Made by a program: the position numbers and the translations under genes. From Pseudomonadota bacterium (lineage in GTDB: Bacteria > Pseudomonadota > Gammaproteobacteria > Steroidobacterales > Steroidobacteraceae): a DNA stretch of 32,403 nucleotides. How positions within the stretch are numbered: the first letter of the stretch is position 1; the number at the start of each line of letters is the position of its first letter. The notes beneath the pieces are model-generated. The model saw only the letters and a list, made by a program, of their open reading frames with translations, searched no databases and was not told the origin of the DNA. The stretch spans positions 1-32,403 of the forward strand of contig JAEYUC010000093.1 of NCBI GenBank assembly GCA_023433705.1, read 5' to 3'. Shown piece by piece: positions 22,253 to 30,727 of the stretch.

Positions 22253-23094
22253 GAGCGTGACTTGTCTCCGAGGGTCTGACCGAAGGTTTGCGCCATCTCG
22301 CGGCCGCGATCGGTGGCGGCGCCGAGCGCCGTGGCGACGATACCACGCAGGTTGGACGCCTCGAACGAGCGCAGGGCGGCTTCGGTCGTCCCGCCCTTGG
22401 AAGTGACTTCCGCGCGCAGGCGCGCGAGATCGCCGTCACTGTCGCGCGCCATGCGACCCGAGCCGTACAGCGTCTGGATCGCGAGCTCCTGCGCCGCGGC
22501 GCGATCGAGCCCGAGCTTTACCGCGGCTTCCGTCATGAGTTCGGCCAGCAGGAAGAAGTAGGCGGGACCGCTGCCCGACAGCGCGGTGACGACGTCGAGC
22601 GCGTCCTCGTCGGTCACCCACACCGTCGTGCCGACCGCGCCGAGGACCTGCGCGGCCAGCTCGCGCTGCGCGGCCGTAAGGGAGGGCGGGCCGAACATGG
22701 CCGTCGCGCCGGCGCTGTTCAGCGCGGGCCTGTTCGGCATCGCGCGCACCACGGCGACGCCGGGTCCACACCAACGCTCGATGTCGCCCACGCGGATACC
22801 CGCGGCGATGGACAGCACCAGCGGAGGGCGTGCGCGGAAAGTTTCGGCGAGCGGTCGCACCGTCCCGGCCATGTCCTGGGGTTTCACGGCGAGCACGACC
22901 ACGTCGGCGCCGGCGATCGCCTCGCGATTGTCCGCCGTGACGTGTACGCCGAGCTCGTCGGCAAGCTGCACGCGCCGTTGCTGGACGGCTTCTCCGACGC
23001 TGATGTTCTGCGCGGGCAAGCCGCGAGCGATGAGGCCACGGATGAGCGCGCCGCCCATGTTTCCGCCGCCGATGAATGCCGCAGTGATGTTCAT
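22249..23094 (-). CDS. proC: Pyrroline-5-carboxylate reductase ProC
   Basis: This 281-residue protein has the Rossmann start AAFIGGGNMGGALIRGL, the nucleotide-binding VVVLAVKPQDM, VVRAMPNRPALNSAGAT, and the C-terminal signature VTALSGSGPAYFFLLAELMTEAAVKLGLDR with TSKGGTTEAALRSFE. It reduces 1-pyrroline-5-carboxylate to L-proline with NAD(P)H. It sits between yggS and yggT, the arrangement common in proteobacteria, overlapping yggT by four bases and 38 bases after yggS. Length is normal for the family. Confidence 0.96.
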   Translation of the reverse strand: MNITAAFIGGGNMGGALIRGLIARGLPAQNISVGEAVQQRRVQLADELGVHVTADNREAIAGADVVVLAVKPQDMAGTVRPLAETFRARPPLVLSIAAGIRVGDIERWCGPGVAVVRAMPNRPALNSAGATAMFGPPSLTAAQRELAAQVLGAVGTTVWVTDEDALDVVTALSGSGPAYFFLLAELMTEAAVKLGLDRAAAQELAIQTLYGSGRMARDSDGDLARLRAEVTSKGGTTEAALRSFEASNLRGIVATALGAATDRGREMAQTFGQTLGDKSRS

Positions 23095-23132
23095 CCGGAT
23101 CCCTTGGAGAATTGCCTAAGGTTAGCGCGCCG

Positions 23133-23837
23133 TCAGGATCGTGGCCCGAAGATCGCGGTTCCGACCCGCACCATCGTCGATCCTTCCGCGATGGCCGCCT
23201 CGAAATCCGCGCTGGTGCCCATCGAAAGCGTGTCGAGGCGGAAGCCGTGTTCGTTCAGGTAGTTGAACACCTGCCGGGTTTCGCGAAACCAATGCCGCTG
23301 ACGCGCGATCTCGGATTCGGCGGGAGGCATGCACATGAGTCCGCGCAGCGCGAGGCGCGGCAGCGCCGCGACGGCCTCGGCGAGCGCGCGAAGCTCGGTG
23401 GCGGGAACGCCGCCCTTGCTGGCTTCTCCGCCGACGTGGAGCTGCAGGCACACGTTGAGCGGCGGTGCGTGGAACGGTCGCTGGGCCGAGAGCCGCTCGG
23501 CGATCTTGAGGCGGTCGATGCCGTGCACCCAGGCGAAATTCTCGGCAATGGGGCGCGTCTTGTTAGCCTGGATGCGACCGATGAAATGCCAGGAGAGCTC
23601 GCGCCCCGCGAGCTCGGCGATTTTCGGCAGGCATTCCTGTAGAAAATTTTCCCCGAAGTTCTCGATACCGGCCCGCGCGGCGGCTTCGATTGCTGCGGCG
23701 CTCTGACCTTTCGAGACGGCCAGAAGCGTGACGGAGTCGACATTTCGGCCGGCTTCGCGGGCCGCGGCCGCGATCCGGGCCTGCACGTCGCCCACTGCCT
23801 GCGAGCAATTCTGCGGAAGGGATAACATATTGATCAC
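23133..23837 (-). CDS. yggS: YggS family pyridoxal phosphate homeostasis protein
   Basis: The protein has the alanine racemase-like N-terminal barrel of YggS/PLPBP: VTLLAVSKGQSAAAIEAAAR with the PLP-binding lysine, GIENFGENFLQECLPK, LSWHFIGRIQANKTRPIAENFAWVHGIDR, RGLMCMPPAE, and LSMGTSADFEAAIAEGSTMVRVGTAIFG near the end. It carries PLP but has no known catalysis and maintains vitamin B6 and amino acid balance. Start is either GTG 23837 (234 residues) or ATG 23828 (231); neither has a clear Shine-Dalgarno. The gene is divergent from pilT with a 44-base gap, so the promoters overlap the gene starts. Confidence 0.93.
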   Translation of the reverse strand: MINMLSLPQNCSQAVGDVQARIAAAAREAGRNVDSVTLLAVSKGQSAAAIEAAARAGIENFGENFLQECLPKIAELAGRELSWHFIGRIQANKTRPIAENFAWVHGIDRLKIAERLSAQRPFHAPPLNVCLQLHVGGEASKGGVPATELRALAEAVAALPRLALRGLMCMPPAESEIARQRHWFRETRQVFNYLNEHGFRLDTLSMGTSADFEAAIAEGSTMVRVGTAIFGPRS

Positions 23838-23856
23838 TGATACCCGGGTCTATACT
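23830..23856 (+). promoter_or_regulatory. Sigma-70 promoter candidate for pilT
   Basis: TTGATC (23830-23835), 15-base spacer, TATACT (23851-23856). The predicted start is near 23863, with Shine-Dalgarno AAGGGA following before ATG 23882. The -35 overlaps the start of yggS on the opposite strand. Confidence 0.5.
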
Positions 23857-23881
23857 CAACGGCGTTTTCCAAGGGACCAAC

Positions 23882-24922
23882 ATGGCCGTCGACGTCGCCC
23901 AGCTCCTCGCTTTCGCCGTAAAGAATAACGCCTCGGACTTGCACCTGTCCGCAGGCGTCCCTCCGATGATTCGTGTCGATGGCGACATGAAACGTATCAA
24001 CATGCCCGCGCTGACCCACAAGGAAGTGCACGGCATGGTGTACGACATCATGAACGACAAGCAGCGCAAGGCTTACGAAGAGTTCTTCGAGACGGACTTT
24101 TCGTTCGAGATCCCCAAGCTCGCGCGCTTCCGCGTCAACGCGTTCAACCAGAATCGCGGCGCCGGCGCGGTGTTCCGCAACATTCCGTCCACGATCATCT
24201 CGCTGGACGACCTCGGTGCGCCGAAGATCTTCCGCGACCTGTGCATGCTGCCGCGCGGCCTCGTGCTCGTGACCGGCCCCACGGGCTCGGGCAAGTCCAC
24301 CACGCTCGCGGGCATGGTCAATCACTGTAACGACAATCGTCCCGATCACATCATCACGATCGAGGACCCCATCGAATTCGTGCACGAGAGCAAGCGTTGC
24401 CTCGTGAACCAGCGCGAAGTGCATCGCGACACGCTCGGCTTCTCCGAGGCGCTGCGCTCGGCGCTGCGCGAAGACCCGGACGTCGTGCTCGTCGGTGAAA
24501 TGCGCGACCTCGAGACGATCCGTCTCGCGCTCACCGCCGCGGAAACCGGCCACCTCGTGTTCGGCACGCTGCACACCAGCTCCGCCGCCAAGACCATCGA
24601 CCGCGTGGTCGACGTGTTCCCTGCGCAGGAAAAGGAAATGGTGCGCGCGATGCTCTCGGAGTCGCTGCGCGCGGTCATCTCGCAGACCCTGCTCAAGCGC
24701 AATGGCGGCGGTCGCGTCGCCGCGCACGAAATCATGATCGGTACGCCGGCCATCCGTAACCTGATCCGCGAAGGCAAGATCGCGCAGATGTACTCGGCGA
24801 TCCAGACCGGCGCGCAGCAGGGCATGCAGACGCTCGATCAGTGTCTGGCCGACCTCGTCACCAAGGGCGTGGTCAGCAAGGAAGAAGCCCGATACAAGGC
24901 TTCCAACAAGGACAGTCTGTAA
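23882..24922 (+). CDS. pilT: Type IV pilus retraction ATPase PilT
   Basis: This 346-residue cytoplasmic hexameric ATPase powers type IV pilus retraction. The N-terminal PAS-like domain (NNASDLHLSAGVPPMIRVDG) is followed by Walker A GPTGSGKST (132-140), the Asp box IITIEDPIEFVH, Walker B DVVLVGEMRDLET and the His box ETGHLVFGTLHT. AIRNLIREGK near residue 290 is the PilT hallmark that PilB and PilU lack. AAGGGA precedes the ATG. It is followed by two paralogues; the 87-base gap to the next gene has two hairpins. Confidence 0.97.
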   Translation: MAVDVAQLLAFAVKNNASDLHLSAGVPPMIRVDGDMKRINMPALTHKEVHGMVYDIMNDKQRKAYEEFFETDFSFEIPKLARFRVNAFNQNRGAGAVFRNIPSTIISLDDLGAPKIFRDLCMLPRGLVLVTGPTGSGKSTTLAGMVNHCNDNRPDHIITIEDPIEFVHESKRCLVNQREVHRDTLGFSEALRSALREDPDVVLVGEMRDLETIRLALTAAETGHLVFGTLHTSSAAKTIDRVVDVFPAQEKEMVRAMLSESLRAVISQTLLKRNGGGRVAAHEIMIGTPAIRNLIREGKIAQMYSAIQTGAQQGMQTLDQCLADLVTKGVVSKEEARYKASNKDSL

Positions 24923-24943
24923 CGGGCTCGCGCCCGGGACTCA

Positions 24944-24989
24944 ACCCGGTTCGCAAAGCCGAACCGGGTCCGTGAAGCGGCAAAGCCGC
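24944..24989 (+). other. Tandem hairpins between pilT and pilU
   Basis: ACCCGGTTCG (24944-24953) pairs exactly with CGAACCGGGT (24960-24969) around a 6-base loop, then GCGGC (24977-24981) with GCCGC (24985-24989) around AAA. No U-run follows. Likely an RNA-stability or partial termination element setting the pilT to pilU ratio; this role is inference. Confidence 0.5.
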
Positions 24990-25009
24990 GGAAGAGATAG
25001 GTAGTACGC

Positions 25010-26167
25010 ATGGATAGAGAACAGGGCATCAAACTAATGCAGGACCTTCTTCGTCGCGTCGTCGACAAGAAGGCTTCCGACCTGTTCATCACCGCGGGCT
25101 TCCCGCCGGCGATCAAGATCGACGGTGAGGTACGGCCGCAGTCCGAGCGCGCGCTGACCGCCGAGCAGTCGGCGGTGCTGGTGCGCGCGATCATGAACGA
25201 CCGCCAGACCAAGGAATTCGACGCGACGAAGGAGTGCAACTTCGCGATCGCGCCGCCGGGCATCGGCCGTTTCCGCGTCAACGCCTTCGTGCAGCAGGGC
25301 CACACCGGCTGCGTCATCCGCCTCATCAACTCCAAGATCCCGACGCTCGAGGAGCTGGACCTCCCGCCCATCCTCAAAGAGGTGGTGCTGTCCAAGCGCG
25401 GACTCGTGATCCTGGTCGGTGGCACGGGCTCGGGCAAGTCCACGTCGCTGGCCGCGATGGTGGGTTACCGCAACGAAAAGACGCGCGGCCACATCGTCAC
25501 CATCGAAGACCCGGTGGAATACGTGCACCAGCACAAGGGCTGCGTGATCACGCACCGCGAGGTGGGCGTCGACACGGACAACTGGCATGCGGCGCTCAAG
25601 AACACGCTGCGCCAGGCGCCGGACGTCATCCTGATCGGCGAAATCCGCGATCGCGAGACGATGGAATACGGCATCCAGTTCGCCGAAACCGGTCACCTCG
25701 TGCTCGCGACGCTGCACGCGAACAGCTCCAACCAGGCGCTGGACCGCATCATCAACTTCTTCCCCGACGAGCGGCGCGAGCAGCTGCTCATGGATCTGTC
25801 GCTCAACATCCGCGCGCTGGTGTCGCAGCGCCTGGTTCCGCGCGAGTCCGGTTCCGGACGCATCGCGGCGATGGAGATCATGCTGAACTCGCCGCTGATC
25901 CAGGACCTCATCTTCAAGGGCGAGGTCGCGAAGATCAAGGAAGTCATGTCGCGCTCGACGCGTATCGGCATGAAGACCTTCGACCAGGCGCTCTACGAAC
26001 TGTACGAGGCCGGGTTCATTTCCTACGAAGACGCGTTGCGCAATGCGGATTCGAAGAACGAGCTGCGGTTGCGCATCAAGCTCGAGAGCAAGCGCGAGGT
26101 GAAGAACCTCGACGACGGCGGCGCGCTCACGATCATCGACGAAGAGCAGCAAGGCCGCTCGTTCTAA
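25010..26167 (+). CDS. pilU: PilT/PilU family retraction ATPase, PilU
   Basis: This 385-residue protein resembles Pseudomonas PilU along its length: KKASDLFITAGFPPAIKIDG, CNFAIAPPGIGRFRVNAF, RGLVILVGGTGSGKSTSLAAMVGYRN (Walker A near residue 143), HIVTIEDPVEYVHQHKGCVITHREVGVDTD, APDVILIGEIRDRETMEYGI (Walker B), FAETGHLVLATLHANSSNQALDRIINFFP, and FDQALYELYEAGFISYEDALRNADS with a 40-residue tail. The AIRNLIRE motif of PilT is absent (LNSPLIQDLIFKGEV instead). PilU aids PilT-dependent retraction under load. It lies directly before a third family member. Confidence 0.92.
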   Translation: MDREQGIKLMQDLLRRVVDKKASDLFITAGFPPAIKIDGEVRPQSERALTAEQSAVLVRAIMNDRQTKEFDATKECNFAIAPPGIGRFRVNAFVQQGHTGCVIRLINSKIPTLEELDLPPILKEVVLSKRGLVILVGGTGSGKSTSLAAMVGYRNEKTRGHIVTIEDPVEYVHQHKGCVITHREVGVDTDNWHAALKNTLRQAPDVILIGEIRDRETMEYGIQFAETGHLVLATLHANSSNQALDRIINFFPDERREQLLMDLSLNIRALVSQRLVPRESGSGRIAAMEIMLNSPLIQDLIFKGEVAKIKEVMSRSTRIGMKTFDQALYELYEAGFISYEDALRNADSKNELRLRIKLESKREVKNLDDGGALTIIDEEQQGRSF

Positions 26168-26184
26168 CCAACAACAAGGTCCAC

Positions 26185-27312
26185 ATGTCAGCGGTGAACG
26201 AAAAGCTCGTCGAGACGGTCGAGGTCAAGGGCTCGGGCGATAGCGGCCCGATGGTGCTCAACACCCGGCCGCTGTTCAAACTGATGGTCGAACGCAAGGC
26301 ATCCGACCTGTTCTTCACCTCGAATTCCCCGATCAAGGTCAAGATCGAAGGCCAGATCCTGCCGATCAACAAGCAGGTGCTGTCGCCGGAGGCGGTGCGC
26401 CAGGCGGCCTACGGGCTCATGACGCCCGACCAGCTCGAGCACTTCAAGCGCGAGCTCGAAATCGACTTCGCGATCTCGGAGCCGGGCCTCGGCCGTTTCC
26501 GCGTCAACGTGTTCTACCAGCGCGGCTATCCCGCGATGGTCATGCGCTACATCAGCGCCGACATGCCGCGGCTCGACCAGCTCGGGCTGCCGGACATGTT
26601 CAAGGAACTCATCATGATGAAGCGCGGGCTCATCCTGATGGTCGGCGCGACGGGATCGGGCAAGTCCACGTCCATCGCGGCGATGATCAACCATCGCAAC
26701 GAGAGCTCGTCGGATCACATCGTCACGATCGAGGATCCGATAGAATTCCTCCACACCAACAAGCGCTCGATCGTGAATCAGCGCGAAGTGGGTCTCGACA
26801 CCAAGTCATTCGCGCGGGCGCTGCGAGGCGTCATGCGCGCCGCCCCCGACGTCATCCTCATCGGCGAAATCCGCGACAAGGAGACGATGGAAGCGGCGAT
26901 CAACCTTTCGGGCACAGGTCATCTCGTCCTATCCACCCTGCATGCGAACAACAGCGCGGAGACGCTGGATCGCATCATCAACATGTTTCCCCAGGACCAG
27001 CACAAGCAGATCTTCCTCGATCTGTCGCAGTACCTGCGGGCGATCCTTTCGCAGCGCCTGGTGGTTGCAAAGGACGGCAAGCGCATGGCCGCGATCGAGG
27101 TCATGCTCAATACGCCCTACATCACGGAGCTCATCAAGCGAGGCGACGTGAGCGCGATCAAGGAGGCCATCGTCCAGAGCTCCGAGCGCGGGGTGCAGAG
27201 CTTCGACGTGGCGCTGCTGAATCTCTTCAAGCAGAACAAGATCGACATGGAAGAGGCGCTCGCGAACGCGGATTCGCGCTCGAACCTCGAAGCCAAGATC
27301 AACTTCGGCTGA
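26185..27312 (+). CDS. Third PilT/PilU-family ATPase (PilU-like paralogue)
   Basis: The ATG at 26185 follows AAGGT after a 17-base gap from pilU; 375 residues. After a 25-residue variable N-terminus it shows FKLMVERKASDLFFTSNSPIKVKIEG, Walker A VGATGSGKSTSIAAM, HIVTIEDPIEFLHTNKRSIVNQREVGLDT, Walker B PDVILIGEIRDKETMEAA and the His box GTGHLVLSTLHANNSAETLDRI. It ends at LEAKINFG without the tail of PilU. All ATPase residues look intact, so it is not a decaying copy. It resembles PilU more than PilT (MLNTPYITELIKRGDVSAIK in place of AIRNLIRE). Most type IV pilus systems have two retraction ATPases; a third in the same operon suggests a specialised motor or accessory role. Confidence 0.88.
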   Translation: MSAVNEKLVETVEVKGSGDSGPMVLNTRPLFKLMVERKASDLFFTSNSPIKVKIEGQILPINKQVLSPEAVRQAAYGLMTPDQLEHFKRELEIDFAISEPGLGRFRVNVFYQRGYPAMVMRYISADMPRLDQLGLPDMFKELIMMKRGLILMVGATGSGKSTSIAAMINHRNESSSDHIVTIEDPIEFLHTNKRSIVNQREVGLDTKSFARALRGVMRAAPDVILIGEIRDKETMEAAINLSGTGHLVLSTLHANNSAETLDRIINMFPQDQHKQIFLDLSQYLRAILSQRLVVAKDGKRMAAIEVMLNTPYITELIKRGDVSAIKEAIVQSSERGVQSFDVALLNLFKQNKIDMEEALANADSRSNLEAKINFG

Positions 27313-27334
27313 TAAACGGGATAAATGGGGACAT

Positions 27335-27358
27335 TCCCCGTTTCCTGGCAAACGGGGA
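27335..27358. repeat. REP-like hairpin element
   Basis: TCCCCGTTT (27335-27343) pairs with AAACGGGGA (27350-27358) around CCTGGC. The surrounding AAATGGGGACATTCCCC adds alternative pairings. Elements of the GGGGACA...CCCCGTTT kind are dispersed in many gammaproteobacterial genomes. It follows the third pilus ATPase gene by about 20 bases. Confidence 0.65.
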
Positions 27359-27379
27359 CAGGCCTCGTCAAGATTGCGC

Positions 27380-27407
27380 TTGACAGCCGCCTTTCCAGGC
27401 ATAGAAT
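27380..27407 (+). promoter_or_regulatory. Strong sigma-70 promoter
   Basis: Perfect -35 TTGACA (27380-27385), 16-base spacer, -10 TAGAAT (27402-27407). This is the best sigma-70 match in the window. The start near 27413-27415 lies only three to five bases before an ATG (27418). Confidence 0.75.
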
Positions 27408-27417
27408 GCGCGCCCCT

Positions 27418-27552
27418 ATGCATCCTAACTACCGCAATTCATTCGCCCGCACCGCGATCGCGCTGCCGCAAGACCCGATTCTGTCGAATCAGGCCGGCGA
27501 CCTCGCGCGCGCGCTTCGAGGCGAACGGGATTTCGGGAACCTGATGTTCTAG
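27418..27552 (+). CDS. Possible 44-residue leaderless mini-ORF (or non-coding transcript start)
   Basis: From the ATG just after the strong promoter a frame reads MHPNYRNSFARTAIALPQDP followed by ILSNQAGDLARALRGERDFGNLMF and stops with TAG at 27550. There is no room for a Shine-Dalgarno, so translation would be leaderless (or begin at the ATG within the -10 region if transcription starts earlier). No domain, signal or membrane segment is seen. Hairpins begin right after the stop. It may be a small protein, a leader peptide, or coincidental within a structured RNA. Confidence 0.35.
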   Translation: MHPNYRNSFARTAIALPQDPILSNQAGDLARALRGERDFGNLMF

Positions 27553-27641
27553 CTCTTCGTGGAATCGGAGAGCGGCGTTCGGCAGCTCTCCGCAAGGCTC
27601 TCATACGAGGCCCCGGTCAGCCGCCGCTGATCGGGGCCTCG
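27551..27641 (+). promoter_or_regulatory. Stacked hairpins, attenuator-like
   Basis: CGGAGAGC (27566-27573) pairs with GCTCTCCG (27585-27592); the same AGAGC can instead pair with GCTCT at 27552-27556, so two folds compete. Then a 16-bp hairpin, 27606-27621 with 27626-27641 (one G-U pair, 4-base loop CGCC), follows. It resembles a terminator but lacks a U-run. It could end the mini-ORF transcript or be part of a longer structured RNA leading to the tRNA-like gene. Confidence 0.5.
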
Positions 27642-27829
27642 CCGTTTGGGGGCCATACAAACTTTTCGAATTCGGTGCGACGCCCATCTTTCGATGGAGG
27701 GGCGGCGCGCCGTCAGGAGGTCTTTGTCTCGAAATTTCGCAGCGGTCCGGTTTCGAAAGCCGGCTGGCGCGCTCTCACCTGGCAGCAGTCGTGGGTGCGT
27801 GTACCGCGAAGCAGCGGGGCAGTGATCGC

Positions 27830-27907
27830 AACAGGCTAGCTCAGTTGGATAGAGCAGGAGATTGAGATTCTCCCTGTCGCGGGTTCGATTCCCGCGCCTT
27901 GTTACCA
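27830..27907 (+). tRNA. tRNA-like RNA, anticodon GAG, bulged acceptor stem, short variable loop
   Basis: All tRNA arms can be drawn: acceptor AACAGGC (27830-27836) with GCCTTGTT (27896-27903), paired fully only if one U is bulged; D-arm GCTC-loop-GAGC (27839-27855) with AGTTGGATA in the loop; anticodon stem GGAGA/TCTCC around TTGAGAT (27862-27868), anticodon GAG at 27864-27866; 5-base variable region; T-arm GCGGG-TTCGATT-CCCGC (27879-27895); then A and an encoded CCA (27905-27907). GAG would be leucine, but tRNA-Leu has a long variable arm and this has five bases, so it is unlikely to be an ordinary tRNA-Leu. It lies about 380 bases upstream of a slipin-rtcB pair. Inference: a tRNA mimic tied to RNA repair. 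Confidence 0.75.
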
Positions 27908-28286
27908 GCAAGAACTGGAGTGTTGCTTGAAACGCGGGACGCGAGTCCCGCATCGAGGTGACCCGGCGAGGCGGCCGGCGTCGCGAGGCCTTCGGGCCGG
28001 ACGGCGCAACCGCGTCGCGGCGCGCCCGGCGCCCTGAGCCGCCGGAGTGCGCGGCGGACGGGGCCGTGGAACGTCGGGCGGGAGCGCGCGTGTGGTCGTC
28101 CATGCGTCCCGCCGGACTCACTACGGCGATGACGCCGCGCGACCGGTGGACCGTTCCGGGGGCGTGGGAAGCCTCGACCTATTCGGCGAATCGCCGCGGG
28201 CAATGGGGCCGGCGGCGATCCGGATCGTGACGCGGGATCGATCGACCCGCGTCACGAGGTTGGGAAGAGATACGAAGGAGAAGAAC
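27908..28286 (+). promoter_or_regulatory. Structured 379-base leader of the slipin-rtcB operon
   Basis: No convincing gene lies here; frames on both strands are low-quality. Immediately after the tRNA-like CCA come AGCAA/TTGCT (27907-27911 with 27923-27927) and a hairpin GCGGGAC-GCGA-GTCCCGC (27934-27951) with a GNRA-type loop. The middle (27960-28200) is extremely GC-rich. At the end CGTGACGCGGG (28226-28236) pairs exactly with CCCGCGTCACG (28246-28256), 18 bases before the slipin Shine-Dalgarno GAAGGAG. I searched for a sigma-54 promoter as used by RtcR-controlled operons and did not find one. Confidence 0.55.
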
Positions 28287-29426
28287 ATGTTGGGTTTGAA
28301 GCGTGTGGCAGTCGCTCAGTACGAGCGCGCCGTGGTGTTCCGCGAGCGCAGCCTCGAGCGTGTGCTCGCGCCGGGCGTGTACTGGCTGTGGGATCCGCTC
28401 GCGCGTACGACCGTGGCGACTTACGACGTGTCGGTGCCGGAGTTCAATCCGCCGCGCGCGGATGTGCTGGTAGGCGAATCGCGCGCGCTGCTCGAGCCGT
28501 TCGTGGACATCGTCGAGCTCGGCGACCGCGAGGTGGGCCTCGTTTACAAGAACGAGCGCCTGTCGGGTGTACTCGCGCCGGGTTCGCGCCAGCTCTACTG
28601 GCGCGGTCCGGTGAAGGTGCGCGTCGAGGTGCGCGACATCAGCGCGGAATACGCGCTCGATGCGCGTACGGCTCGCGTGCTCGCGGGCGCGAAGAACGCG
28701 AGCGGCGTGGACGCCGCGATCGGCGTGGTCGAAGTGCCGGATACGGCCGTCGGCCTGCTGATCGTCGACGGCGAGCTGCGCGAGATTCTGAAGCCGGGTC
28801 TTGCGGCCTGGTGGAAGTTTCAGCGCGTGCTGCGTGTCGAGCTCGTGGATCTGCGTTTGCAGGCCATGGAAGTCGCGGGTCAGGAAATCCTGACGCGCGA
28901 CAAGGTGAGCCTGCGCGTGAACCTGACGGCCCTGTGGCAGGTCACGGACGCGGTCAAGGCGCGTACGACTGTCAGCAACTTCGTGGACTACGTCTACAAG
29001 GAGCTGCAGTTCGCGCTGCGCGAGGCCGTCGGTACGCGCACGCTCGATGAGCTTCTGACCGACAAGGGCGCGATCGACCGCGAGGTCGCCGCGTCGGCGG
29101 CGAAGCTCGAGGCGAGTGGACTCGCGGTGCGCTCGGTGGGTGTGAAGGATGTGATCCTGCCGGGCGAGATGAAGACCATCCTCAACCAGGTGGTCGAGGC
29201 GGAGAAGCTGGCGCAGGCCAACCTGATCCGCCGCCGCGAGGAAACGGCCGCGACGCGTTCGCTGCTGAACACCGCGCGCCTCATGGAAGAGAACCCGACG
29301 CTGATGCGTCTGAAGGAGCTCGAGACGCTGGAGAAGGTCACGGAGAAGGTGGACAAGATCACCGTCTACAACGGCCTCGAAGGTGTGTTGAAGAACATGG
29401 TGCCGGGCCTTGCGCGGGCATCGTAG
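28287..29426 (+). CDS. Slipin/stomatin (SPFH/band 7) family protein
   Basis: The ATG at 28287 follows GAAGGAG; 379 residues. The N-terminus (MLGLKRVAVAQYERAVVFRE) lacks the hydrophobic hairpin common in slipins, so the protein may be soluble or bind membrane otherwise. Residues 5-150 hold three related units: ERSLERVLAPGVYWLW, NERLSGVLAPGSRQLYW and DGELREILKPGLAAWW. The SPFH domain proper runs from about 170 to 300 (VELVDLRLQAMEVAGQEILTRDKVSLRVN; VDYVYKELQFALREAVGTRTLDELL), then a coiled coil (VVEAEKLAQANLIRRREETAATRSLLNTARLMEENPTLMRLKELE given here as its region, about 300-350). Family knowledge: slipins are repeatedly found beside rtcB. It lies 75 bases before rtcB. Confidence 0.88.
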   Translation: MLGLKRVAVAQYERAVVFRERSLERVLAPGVYWLWDPLARTTVATYDVSVPEFNPPRADVLVGESRALLEPFVDIVELGDREVGLVYKNERLSGVLAPGSRQLYWRGPVKVRVEVRDISAEYALDARTARVLAGAKNASGVDAAIGVVEVPDTAVGLLIVDGELREILKPGLAAWWKFQRVLRVELVDLRLQAMEVAGQEILTRDKVSLRVNLTALWQVTDAVKARTTVSNFVDYVYKELQFALREAVGTRTLDELLTDKGAIDREVAASAAKLEASGLAVRSVGVKDVILPGEMKTILNQVVEAEKLAQANLIRRREETAATRSLLNTARLMEENPTLMRLKELETLEKVTEKVDKITVYNGLEGVLKNMVPGLARAS

Positions 29427-29431
29427 GAAAA

Positions 29432-29473
29432 CCGGCGGGCCACCAGATTCAGCTTCTGGGGCTGGTCCGCCGG
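29432..29473 (+). other. Intercistronic hairpin between slipin and rtcB
   Basis: CCGGCGG (29432-29438) pairs with CCGCCGG (29467-29473) and ACCAG (29442-29446) with CTGGT (29462-29466), leaving a 3-base bulge and a 15-base loop. No U-run follows. It may be a processing or stability element setting the slipin to RtcB ratio. Confidence 0.6.
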
Positions 29474-29501
29474 CGAGCACCCTCGAACGAATGGTGAATA
29501 T

Positions 29502-30725
<1,224 letters not shown>

Positions 30726-30727
30726 AG

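Noticed and set aside
27830..27907. Ordinary tRNA-Leu(GAG)
   Set aside because: Leucine tRNAs have a long variable arm; this has five bases, and its acceptor stem needs a bulge to pair. I keep it as tRNA-like, while admitting a tRNA scanner might score it as a tRNA.
27549..28203. Arg-rich frames antisense to the tRNA-like region
   Set aside because: They are high-GC shadow frames without ribosome sites or recognisable domains.
27650..28286. Sigma-54 promoter of the RtcR type upstream of slipin
   Set aside because: I found no GG-N10-GC with flanking TGGCAC/TTGC similarity in the leader.
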